From Bacillus cereus ATCC 14579 (GTDB lineage Bacteria; Bacillota; Bacilli; Bacillales; Bacillaceae_G), in NCBI RefSeq assembly GCF_000007825.1, contig NC_004721.2:1-15274 (forward strand): DNA of 15,274 nt. Reading direction: 5' to 3'. Position 1 is the first letter of the stretch. Every line of letters begins with the position of its first letter. The translations under genes were made by a program, and so were the position numbers. This document shows, one piece after another, positions 5,670-11,422 of the stretch. The notes beneath the pieces are model-generated. The model was not told the DNA's origin. It searched no databases and saw only the letters and a list, made by a program, of their open reading frames with translations.

Positions 5670-5760
5670 TACAGAACTTGACCACAATTTAGATGTAGCG
5701 TGTGACAAGTTACGGGATGTGATTGACTATGTCCAACATGGTTATCATTCGGGCGAGTAG
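5515..5760 (+). CDS. Small helical protein of unknown function, overlapping frame
   Basis: An 81-residue protein beginning MLEQIQIPTEPAQTK. AAGGAGG at 5496-5502 lies 12 bases before this ATG, slightly long. The open frame reaches back to 5200, but upstream residues (many His, Cys, Trp and Arg) look like non-coding translation. From the ATG onward the protein has regular helical spacing (ERLQLVADQVANNLPMHLRM, then DHNLDVACDKLRDVIDYV) and no membrane segment. The first 155 bases are shared out of frame with the preceding gene and the last 32 with the next. It is probably a small assembly factor or virion component. The family is not recognised. Confidence 0.65.
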   Translation: MLEQIQIPTEPAQTKAERLQLVADQVANNLPMHLRMLAGSYLKSFHQVLESSTELDHNLDVACDKLRDVIDYVQHGYHSGE

Positions 5761-6049
5761 ATGTATCTATCCAATCCCCTTGTTTGAATGGAATTACAAA
5801 TGGAAACCGCACTTTCCTATTATGGAAGAATGGTTTACCTGTATAGGCGAAAAGTACGTCACATTAGAATATGGGAATGAAAGCTACCGCATGGACGAAT
5901 CATTCTTTACAGAGCATGTCCTCCCTAAGATTCCCTATATTTTGCGCAGGGAAGCTTTGAAACGTGGTAAAGGAGTATCACGCACCGAAAAGAGTTATAG
6001 CAAGAAAGGTGTGAAGAAACATGAGTCTTACAACTATCGGCACGGATGA
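5729..6049 (+). CDS. Protein of unknown function preceding the packaging ATPase
   Basis: About 106 residues if started at the ATG at 5729, or 103 from the ATG at 5738. Neither has a strong ribosome site (a weak GGGA lies at 5714-5717), so translation may depend on coupling with the gene it overlaps. The middle is aromatic-rich (IPLFEWNYKWKPHFPIMEEW, then EKYVTLEYGNESYRMDESFF), suggesting a small folded domain. The last 35 residues are very basic (RREALKRGKG, then KSYSKKGVKKH), as in nucleic-acid-binding tails. It overlaps the ATPase start by 29 bases, so the two may work together in packaging. This is inference. Confidence 0.7.
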   Translation: MSNMVIIRASRCIYPIPLFEWNYKWKPHFPIMEEWFTCIGEKYVTLEYGNESYRMDESFFTEHVLPKIPYILRREALKRGKGVSRTEKSYSKKGVKKHESYNYRHG

Positions 6050-6671
6050 GCATGTGTTTTTATCCGGTCAGACAGGTACAGGGAAAAGCTTTACGGCTGA
6101 AGTGTACTTATCAGGTGTGACAGACGTCGACGTCGTGAAACTCGATACAAAAGGGGAAGTGCATGAAAGGCGTAAAAAGAAAGAACCAATATGGCGTGGA
6201 TTAGTAGAGGGGAAAGACTATACCGTCGTTGAGCGTTTAGCAGATATTGACGATGTAGAGACACGAAAAATCATCTATGCTCCTATCTTTGAAGAACAGG
6301 AACAAGAATACTATGACAAGCTTATGAAATGGGTTTATATGCGTGAAAATACAATTCTATGGATTGATGAGTTAATGGAAGTCTGTCCGTCACACTTCAA
6401 GTATCCACCTTATTTAAAAGGATTAATGACACGTGGACGTAGTAAAGAAGCGACTGTATGGGCTTGTACACAACGTCCGGCAGAGATTCCCGCCATTGTT
6501 ATGGGTAACGCTACACACTTTTTTATCTTTGACATGAACTTACCGCAAGATAGGGAGAAGATTGCAAAGACAACCGGGGCTATGAAATTTCTAGAAAAGC
6601 CCGGATATCGTAAGTTTTGGTATTTCCGTAGCGGATGGGATGAACCTGTTTTAGCGGAACTGAAACTATAA
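6021..6671 (+). CDS. Genome-packaging ATPase (FtsK/HerA-like, PRD1 P9 type)
   Basis: A 216-residue ATPase of the size usual for tectivirus packaging motors, which pump linear DNA into the membrane-lined capsid. Walker A is GQTGTGKS (residues 16-23, K22). Walker B is TILWIDE (111-117, D116, E117). A polar sensor-like TQRP follows at 150-153, with GLMTRGR at 134-140 a likely arginine-finger region. The core before Walker B contains IIYAPIF, as in HerA-FtsK folds. It starts inside the preceding gene, with AAGGTGTGAAG upstream, and ends 12 bases before a small membrane protein gene, matching the order in Bam35-like phages. Confidence 0.95.
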   Translation: MSLTTIGTDEHVFLSGQTGTGKSFTAEVYLSGVTDVDVVKLDTKGEVHERRKKKEPIWRGLVEGKDYTVVERLADIDDVETRKIIYAPIFEEQEQEYYDKLMKWVYMRENTILWIDELMEVCPSHFKYPPYLKGLMTRGRSKEATVWACTQRPAEIPAIVMGNATHFFIFDMNLPQDREKIAKTTGAMKFLEKPGYRKFWYFRSGWDEPVLAELKL

Positions 6672-6683
6672 GGAGGTGATCAT

Positions 6684-6824
6684 GTGGAGGGTAAATTTGC
6701 AGGGGTTGGTATGAAAAACCTCATCGTGCTATGGCTGATTATCATTATGTTTACGGTCATGGCAAAAGTTATCTTTACGAAATATCCTGTACCCGGATTA
6801 AGTGAAGTGGTACAAGCCGTATAA
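6684..6824 (+). CDS. Small membrane protein (46 aa)
   Basis: It starts at GTG 6684, seven bases after a full AGGAGGTGAT (6671-6680). An ATG two bases upstream (6682) runs into a stop after ten codons. The product is MEGKFAGVGMKNL followed by a membrane segment (LIVLWLIIIMFTVMAKVIF, about residues 13-31) and a short C-terminal part with PVPGLSEVV. An internal ATG at 6711 could give a shorter form. Betatectiviruses have small membrane genes between packaging ATPase and capsid protein. In PRD1 such peptides include a packaging-vertex component, so a packaging or membrane role is plausible. Exact function unknown. Confidence 0.8.
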   Translation: MEGKFAGVGMKNLIVLWLIIIMFTVMAKVIFTKYPVPGLSEVVQAV

Positions 6825-6838
6825 AGGAGGAAAACAAT

Positions 6839-6976
6839 ATGAATCTATTTAGTCCAAAATGGTGGATTAATATGTTTATCACAACATTTGTGACAATGAT
6901 TTTTATCTACCTAATTAAAAAAGTGAGTGGGAAATATAACGTACCATTCGTAAAAACAATAGCAGAGGAAGTGTAG
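6839..6976 (+). CDS. Small membrane protein (45 aa)
   Basis: Product starts MNLFSPKWWINMF, with a membrane segment at about residues 9-26 (WINMFITTFVTMIFIYLI), then a basic turn (KKVSGK) and a short tail. AAAGGAGG (6823-6830) lies eight bases before the ATG. It ends three bases before the capsid gene. With the preceding 46-residue protein it forms a pair of single-span peptides between the packaging ATPase and the capsid protein, likely part of the inner membrane or packaging vertex. Confidence 0.8.
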   Translation: MNLFSPKWWINMFITTFVTMIFIYLIKKVSGKYNVPFVKTIAEEV

Positions 6977-6979
6977 AAA

Positions 6980-8047
6980 ATGGCTGAAACGAAAACAAAA
7001 GTATCACCGCAGCAGCGTGCACAATTATTCGCACAACAAACACGACAAAACTTTCAAATGTTACCGACAAAATCGGTGACAAGTGAACTTTCGAGCGTAG
7101 AATTTGAGCTACCAAAAACACGATTATTATCCCGCATCTTATTAAATGTTCAAGCGGTTGCAACGCTGAAATCAAATGCAGGGACAATCGAAAAGGATGC
7201 ACTGTCACCTTATGGTATTTTACGACGTGTGACATTAGATTTCAATAATGGTTTCACACCTTTCATTACATCAGGACGTGACTTGTTTATGTATAACGTA
7301 TTACGACAACGCCCAGAAGTATTATATCCGGGTGCTAACACGCAATCTATGGTGTATGTAGAAAATAAATCTTCTACAGGTGGAACGGATGCGAAAATTA
7401 ATTTTACAATCCCAATTCCTGTATCACTAAATGAACGTGACCCAGTCGGGCTATTCCTATTACAGAATGCGGAAACAAATGTAAAGCTATCGGTTGATGT
7501 AGACGAACTGAAAAAAGCATTTAAATTAAACGTCACAAATAATGATCGTGTTGATTTTAAATCAATGAAGATTACACCGATGTTAGAAACGTTTACCATT
7601 CCACCTATGCCGGAAGCGTTCCCTGATATTAGTGTACTGAAAATTGTTCACTCAAAAGCGGACTTATTCTCAGGTGGTGGACAAAACATCGTCAAATTAA
7701 ACGTCGGTACGATCTACCGCAAACTCATTTTCTATATTGAAGATGCGGATGGAAACCCAATGGCTCCAGAAGACTTTAACGGAAACATTGAACTCGTGTT
7801 TAACCAAGCTGACACGCCTTACAATATCGACCCGTTAGCGTTGACACATTTAAATCATATGCAACTCGGTTACCCACTCCCAAAAGGAATGTATGTCTTT
7901 GACTTCAGTAACCAAGGTATTACAAATCTAGGTGGTAGCCGTGACTATATTGATACAGAACGTCTAACAGAATTCTGGGTACGTTTCGGGTCACAAAAAC
8001 CGGGTCGTATTACGGTAGTTTCTGAAACATTATCAAGATTACGATAA
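6980..8047 (+). CDS. Major capsid protein (double jelly-roll type expected)
   Basis: A 355-residue protein, practically the length I recall for the Bam35 major capsid protein (356), in the same position after the ATPase and small membrane genes. It has a short basic N-terminal arm (SPQQRAQLFAQQTRQ) and then strand-rich sequence throughout with no membrane segment or catalytic motif. The Gly/Pro-rich connections (GRDLFMYNVLRQRPEV, TIPIPVSLNERDPVG, MPPEAFP-like turn near 210) and repeated beta strands fit two fused jelly rolls. Trimers of this fold build the outer shell around the membrane vesicle. AGAGGAAG lies upstream of the ATG. A hairpin after the gene may tune its level. The fold was not computed. 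Confidence 0.88.
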   Translation: MAETKTKVSPQQRAQLFAQQTRQNFQMLPTKSVTSELSSVEFELPKTRLLSRILLNVQAVATLKSNAGTIEKDALSPYGILRRVTLDFNNGFTPFITSGRDLFMYNVLRQRPEVLYPGANTQSMVYVENKSSTGGTDAKINFTIPIPVSLNERDPVGLFLLQNAETNVKLSVDVDELKKAFKLNVTNNDRVDFKSMKITPMLETFTIPPMPEAFPDISVLKIVHSKADLFSGGGQNIVKLNVGTIYRKLIFYIEDADGNPMAPEDFNGNIELVFNQADTPYNIDPLALTHLNHMQLGYPLPKGMYVFDFSNQGITNLGGSRDYIDTERLTEFWVRFGSQKPGRITVVSETLSRLR

Positions 8048-8070
8048 GGGGCTTTGCTCCTTTCGTTTTC
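8046..8070 (+). terminator. Weak or leaky terminator-like hairpin after the capsid gene
   Basis: AAGGGGC (8046-8052) pairs with GCTCCTT (8056-8062) with one G-U pair and a TTT loop, followed by a broken T-rich run. The stem begins in the stop codon. Since the operon continues, it probably makes part of the transcripts stop, or protects the 3' end of capsid mRNA. Confidence 0.5.
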
Positions 8071-8087
8071 TATAAGGAGGAAAACAA

Positions 8088-8318
8088 ATGGCGAGTTTAT
8101 TTCATCATACAGCGGATTTATATCCGGGTATGGGTTACTTGAATACAAGTCTAGTAACAGTACCAGAACCAGAAGACCAAGTAGCATTACCAGACGATCA
8201 AAAGATTGCTACAGATATGAAAGCGTCACATAGCCCTGTAACAAGCGGTAACATATGGCGTTCGATTGGTATTGTAATGGTTATTGTTATTTTACTAGGA
8301 TACTTTGGGAGGGGTTAA
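8088..8318 (+). CDS. Virion membrane protein, C-terminal anchor (76 aa)
   Basis: AAGGAGG is followed closely by the ATG. Residues 1-53 are soluble and polar (MASLFHHTADLYPGMGYLN at the start, acidic VPEPEDQ in the middle). One membrane segment is at residues 58-73 (SIGIVMVIVILLGYFG), ending three residues later. This tail-anchored layout suits a peptide linking the virion membrane to the capsid shell. The family is not recognised. Confidence 0.78.
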   Translation: MASLFHHTADLYPGMGYLNTSLVTVPEPEDQVALPDDQKIATDMKASHSPVTSGNIWRSIGIVMVIVILLGYFGRG

Positions 8319-8320
8319 CG

Positions 8321-8494
8321 ATGGATGCTCAAGCAATACAAATGCTTATCGGTAGTGTAGGTTTTCCTATTTTCGCTTACGTCTACCATATGATGACAAT
8401 GCAAAAGACCTTAGAGACAAATACAAAAATCATGATTCGTCTTGAAAAGTATATGGACGATAATGACGAAAAGCAAGGTGTTACGCATGAGTAA
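8321..8494 (+). CDS. YvrJ-like small membrane protein
   Basis: A 57-residue protein from ATG 8321, with GGGAGGGG just upstream. MDAQAIQMLIGSVGFPIFAYVY resembles the YvrJ family (PF12841), whose mark is a G-F-P-I motif in a hydrophobic N-terminal segment followed by a short charged coil; here KTLETNTKIMIRLEKYM. YvrJ-type proteins are found in Bacillus and its phages, often near lysis genes, but their role is not well established. It could be a holin-like or membrane-organising protein. It overlaps the next tiny gene by eight bases. The family match was made by eye. Confidence 0.7.
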   Translation: MDAQAIQMLIGSVGFPIFAYVYHMMTMQKTLETNTKIMIRLEKYMDDNDEKQGVTHE

Positions 8495-8561
8495 AACATT
8501 AATTTTAGTCGTGGGGATTCTTGCGTTATGGTTCTTTGTTATCCGAAAAAAGAAGGCGTGA
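8487..8561 (+). CDS. Single-span membrane peptide (24 aa)
   Basis: MSKTLILVVGILALWFF followed by VIRKKKA: a short head, one membrane segment (about residues 4-19) and a basic tail of positive-inside type. AAGGTG at 8474-8479 and overlap with the end of the YvrJ-like gene suggest coupled translation. It is very short, but the layout, the tight spacing to its neighbours and the phage's habit of tiny membrane genes support it. Function unknown. Confidence 0.6.
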   Translation: MSKTLILVVGILALWFFVIRKKKA

Positions 8562-8567
8562 TGTCAC

Positions 8568-8990
8568 GTGAATAACGATGCAAAAGGGTTAACTTTTTTA
8601 ACACTGTCTATCATTTTCTTGTGGCTTGTATTTGATGATCTAGTCGGTAAAAAACGTTTGTCACGTGTAGCGAAAATGATTGCTCCAGATTTAAACGTAC
8701 CAAGTCTAGGTGATATTGCAAGTGATGTGACGGAAAAAGTAGTGGACGGTGCAAAAGAGTCCGTAAAAGAAACTGCTAAAGATACAAGGGAAGCTCAGAA
8801 AAAAGCGGATGATAAAGTAGCTGATGTTCTATATAAACCGCCTTTCAAAGTATCTAACAAAACAAAAGAGACACTAGACAGGCTGCATAAAAACAGTACA
8901 AACAGTAAAAAAGTAAGTGCTTATAAAGATAGAGGGTGGCTCGGTTATAGCTGGGAAGACCTTTGGAACGATGTAAAGGGGTGGTTTTAA
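8568..8990 (+). CDS. Membrane protein with a charged helical middle (140 aa)
   Basis: Begins with GTG 8568. The ribosome site (GAAGGCGTGATG) is weak. One membrane segment lies at about residues 8-27 (LTFLTLSIIFLWLVFDDLVG). Residues 45-85 are an Ala/Lys/Asp-rich helix (VTEKVVDGAKESVKETAKD, then REAQKKADDKVADVL), likely a coiled coil or amphipathic helix lying on a membrane. The C-terminus is aromatic (GWLGYSWEDLWNDVKGWF), which could lie at a bilayer surface. Its location among virion membrane genes suggests an internal membrane component. The family is not recognised. Confidence 0.75.
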   Translation: MNNDAKGLTFLTLSIIFLWLVFDDLVGKKRLSRVAKMIAPDLNVPSLGDIASDVTEKVVDGAKESVKETAKDTREAQKKADDKVADVLYKPPFKVSNKTKETLDRLHKNSTNSKKVSAYKDRGWLGYSWEDLWNDVKGWF

Positions 8991-9167
8991 TTGAAAGAAT
9001 TTACACAGTCCATGCCCTTCATTATTTTCTTTCTAATCATAACAATTTTATTGCAAACTTTTACAAACCAAAAAGTGACGGAAGGTTTCTTGACACTTGT
9101 ATTGCTTTCTATGGTTGTTCTAAATAGCGATAAAATGAAAAAACTATTAAATGGGGTGAACGCATGA
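8991..9167 (+). CDS. Small two-span membrane protein (58 aa), TTG start
   Basis: It begins with TTG immediately after the preceding TAA, with AAAGGGGTGG seven bases upstream. An ATG at 9012 is the alternative. Two hydrophobic stretches (PFIIFFLIITILLQTF, about 9-24, and GFLTLVLLSMVVL, about 32-44) form a hairpin, followed by a basic tail (KMKKLLNG). The stop overlaps the next start as ATGA. Two-span peptides of this size include holins, so a role in host or virion membrane is possible. No family is recognised. Confidence 0.72.
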   Translation: MKEFTQSMPFIIFFLIITILLQTFTNQKVTEGFLTLVLLSMVVLNSDKMKKLLNGVNA

Positions 9168-9310
9168 ACAGAGTATTTGATGTGATTGCAGGCATTGGTG
9201 TATTAATAGGTATTTATTTGTTCCTATCAAACGGTAAACAAACAACATCTATTATTAGCACGATTGCAACGAATTCAATCAGCGGTATTAAAACGCTACA
9301 AGGACGATAG
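9164..9310 (+). CDS. Small membrane protein (48 aa)
   Basis: The ATG overlaps the previous stop by four bases. One membrane segment is at residues 5-21 (FDVIAGIGVLIGIYLFL), followed by a Ser/Thr-rich amphipathic part (TTSIISTIATNSISGIKTL). GGGGTG lies upstream. It is probably a virion membrane peptide made in fixed ratio to its neighbour by translational coupling. Function unknown. Confidence 0.72.
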   Translation: MNRVFDVIAGIGVLIGIYLFLSNGKQTTSIISTIATNSISGIKTLQGR

Positions 9311-9321
9311 GAGGGGTTAAC

Positions 9322-9600
9322 GTGAAACCAGAATATCGTAGCATGATGAATGGACAAGGAATAAATCATTTGGAGAAGGCGTTATATACGCCCTCCACTT
9401 CATTAGAAATCGGGTGTGACCATTACATGGGACACTATTCTATGCTTGTTCATCATGAAAATAAAAGGGTTCGTATCATTACACCAGAACCTTCACAAAT
9501 GCCTTATGAACAAGTGCAATTTAATTTACAAAATAGCACAATATCAGATAAAGATTTCCCGCATGGTGAGTATTTAGGCGATGCCATTATGGGGATATAG
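9322..9600 (+). CDS. Soluble protein of unknown function (92 aa)
   Basis: Starts with GTG 9322, five bases after AGGAGGGG. The protein has no membrane segment, unlike all its neighbours. The middle is rich in His and aromatic residues (CDHYMGHYSMLVHHENKRV), and the second half looks beta-rich (VRIITPEP, then EQVQFNLQ). Its place inside a virion-protein cluster suggests a minor structural protein. I see no catalytic signature. Confidence 0.72.
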   Translation: MKPEYRSMMNGQGINHLEKALYTPSTSLEIGCDHYMGHYSMLVHHENKRVRIITPEPSQMPYEQVQFNLQNSTISDKDFPHGEYLGDAIMGI

Positions 9601-9612
9601 GAGGTGTGACAT

Positions 9613-10206
9613 ATGTCTGAAATTGTACCTGCTGCGGGTGGATCGTCCGGCAAAAAAGGGAAGCTGTCAAAAAACCAAAAGATGCTATTTTTCGGTGGAG
9701 GGTTAGCCGTGATTGGTTTCTTTCTTGTCATGAGTCGTGGTAAGTCGTCTTCTTCATCTTCAGAACAAGAAGAAATACCGGATTACCTTACAAATTATCC
9801 GACACTCGGTCCGCAAAATGCTTTGATGAACGATCAAATGAATGCACTGATTGGACATCAAGAAGAGATGATGAATTCTCTTTTAGAAGCGACTGGTAAA
9901 AAGCCACCTTCAGAAGTATACCAATACCGTAGCGGTGATTATGCGGATGAAGCGAGCGCCTTAAAAATGCAATCTTGGTTAATCGGTCAAGGTATCTCAT
10001 CTACTACCATTGAGAAATTCCGTTCAGAAAATGGATGGGCGGGTGATCGCACATATTATGCTGTAAAGGGATACACCGCTGACCAAGAGATGTTATTAGA
10101 TGTATCGAAAAACGCGAGGGAAAAAGGGTATACCGTGTATAGCGAAGCACAAAAAGTAAAAACAAACGATGCACCGAAACCGGGGTCGCATACCGGAGCG
10201 TGGTAG
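9613..10206 (+). CDS. Membrane-anchored virion protein with SPOR-like C-terminal repeats
   Basis: A 197-residue protein, start preceded by AGGAGGTG. A basic lead (KKGKLSKNQK) is followed by a membrane segment (MLFFGGGLAVIGFFLVM, 24-40), a Ser-rich linker and a helical region (LMNDQMNALIGHQEEMMNSL). From residue 100 on there are two similar segments: VYQYRSGDYADEASALKMQ with GQGISSTTIE, and TYYAVKGYTADQEMLLDVS with EKGYTVYSEA. Each reads strand, G-x-Y/F, helix, G-x-strand, the layout of SPOR-type peptidoglycan-binding modules. This is judged by eye and tentative. It lies directly before two membrane-bound wall hydrolases, so it may hold the virion membrane against the cell wall on entry. Confidence 0.72.
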   Translation: MSEIVPAAGGSSGKKGKLSKNQKMLFFGGGLAVIGFFLVMSRGKSSSSSSEQEEIPDYLTNYPTLGPQNALMNDQMNALIGHQEEMMNSLLEATGKKPPSEVYQYRSGDYADEASALKMQSWLIGQGISSTTIEKFRSENGWAGDRTYYAVKGYTADQEMLLDVSKNAREKGYTVYSEAQKVKTNDAPKPGSHTGAW

Positions 10207-10209
10207 CCA

Positions 10210-10941
10210 ATGGCTTTAGATGTTAAACCATTTATAAATGATGCACAGCGCATACAAAAAGAAACAGGGATTCCCGCAAGTATTATTCTAGGACAAATGA
10301 TATTTGAATCATCTGGAAGTAATCCCGGTGGAATGTCCGGGCTTGCCTATAACTCAAAAAACTTATTCGGTATTAAAGGTGTCGGTCCTGCCGGTACCAC
10401 CTCTGTATGGTCTATGGAGTATGACAAAGGCGGGGGACGTGTTTCTGGTTTTAGAAAGTACAATTCCTATTACGAATCCATGCTAGACCATGCAAAGCTA
10501 TTGCAAAACGCTAACTACTCAAAACACTTGCAAGGAGCGAAAACATACCAAGACTTTGCAAAAGGTATCAAAGCGGGTGGTTATGCGACAGACCCGAACT
10601 ATGCGGGACAACTGATTAAAATTATCGAACAAAATGGATTGAATAAATATGATGATGGGACACCGTTCACCGGAGGGGGTTCGCTCCCGTCTGGTGGAGG
10701 GGATGATAAACGTGGACTTTTCAATGCAATCAGTGGCGGTGTCATTCGTGCCTTGCTTATTCTTTTATGCTTTGTGGCTTGTGTTCTCTTTTTTGCCAAG
10801 GCATTCCCACAAGTCGAAGCTACGGCAACAAAAGGAGCAAAGACTGTCACACGATCAGTAAAAAAACGGAAGAAAGGCGGTGGACAAGGTGGCGGATACA
10901 AACGGGTTGAAACTCAACGACAAACTCAAACAAGCGTATGA
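10210..10941 (+). CDS. Membrane-anchored GH73-like glucosaminidase (Mur1-type virion hydrolase)
   Basis: A 243-residue enzyme. Residues 8-145 match the GH73/FlgJ-type glucosaminidase fold: helix with SIILGQMIFESSG (catalytic Glu33), NLFGIKG at 51-57, FRKYNSYYESMLDH at 81-94 and the family-typical GGYATDPNYAGQL at 123-135. It would cut glycan strands of peptidoglycan. A Gly-rich linker (154-165) leads to a membrane segment (GVIRALLILLCFVACVLFFA, about 177-196) and a basic tail. GIL01 has an equivalent active virion muramidase, Mur1 (ORF26). Membrane anchoring suits local wall opening during entry. Start ATG at 10210 has only a modest GGAG 11 bases upstream. Its end overlaps the next gene by 53 bases. 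Confidence 0.9.
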   Translation: MALDVKPFINDAQRIQKETGIPASIILGQMIFESSGSNPGGMSGLAYNSKNLFGIKGVGPAGTTSVWSMEYDKGGGRVSGFRKYNSYYESMLDHAKLLQNANYSKHLQGAKTYQDFAKGIKAGGYATDPNYAGQLIKIIEQNGLNKYDDGTPFTGGGSLPSGGGDDKRGLFNAISGGVIRALLILLCFVACVLFFAKAFPQVEATATKGAKTVTRSVKKRKKGGGQGGGYKRVETQRQTQTSV

Positions 10942-11410
10942 CAAAGCCTTGTCACTCGGTCTACGTTTTACATCAGGATTCCGTTCTGGTTCAACAGGAC
11001 CGAGCGGGAAGCCTGATAGCCATTCCCAAGGCATGGCGATGGACTTCGCCGGGTCAAAAGAGCAAATGGACCAATTTGCAAAATGGGCGAAAACGTCACC
11101 GTTATTTACGGAAGTGTTATGGCAAACTGCGGGTCACTATGATCACGTACATGTTGGGTGGCAAGAAGGGAAACACCAAGCCGGGAAAATGTATGTAGGT
11201 GACAAAACGTTAATTGATAGACCTAAGGGTGATGGTGGCGGGGATTTAACAACGTCTGGTGGCGGGGCTACGTCTTCGTCAAATGGTGACAAGACTTGGA
11301 TACATACAGCATTTACAGGTATTGTACGTGCTGTCATCATTATTCTCTTTTTAATCATTGCACTATATTTCTTCTTCCAAGCGTTCCCTGATTTAAAAAT
11401 AAAGTTATAA
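10889..11410 (+). CDS. Membrane-anchored M15/VanY-like peptidoglycan peptidase
   Basis: About 173 residues from GTG 10889. AAAGGCGG (10873-10880) sits eight bases before it; a GTG at 10880 overlaps that site. The domain carries the zinc pattern of M15 (LAS) peptidases: SGFRSGS, then SHSQGMAMDF with H45 and D52, and HYDHVHVGW with H86 and H88. It would cleave peptide stems of the cell wall. After a Gly/Ser-rich linker there is a membrane segment (about 143-162) ending in FFFQAFPD that closely matches the anchor of the preceding glucosaminidase. The pair would attack glycan and peptide bonds together at the virion membrane. No LAS catalytic Glu or Asp besides the motif was assigned with certainty. 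It starts inside the preceding gene. Confidence 0.85.
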   Translation: MADTNGLKLNDKLKQAYDKALSLGLRFTSGFRSGSTGPSGKPDSHSQGMAMDFAGSKEQMDQFAKWAKTSPLFTEVLWQTAGHYDHVHVGWQEGKHQAGKMYVGDKTLIDRPKGDGGGDLTTSGGGATSSSNGDKTWIHTAFTGIVRAVIIILFLIIALYFFFQAFPDLKIKL

Positions 11411-11422
11411 GGAGTGACAATC

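Noticed and set aside
6682..6714. ATG at 6682 directly after the AGGAGGTGAT site
   Set aside because: It meets a stop after ten codons, while GTG at 6684 opens a membrane peptide with seven-base spacing.
7210..7599. Minus-strand frame of 129 codons inside the capsid gene
   Set aside because: Fully inside a well-supported gene, no ribosome site or promoter, composition of a shadow frame.
10599..10901. Minus-strand frame rich in proline over the linker and anchor of the GH73 gene
   Set aside because: Product is the complement of Gly codons and membrane segment; no independent signals.
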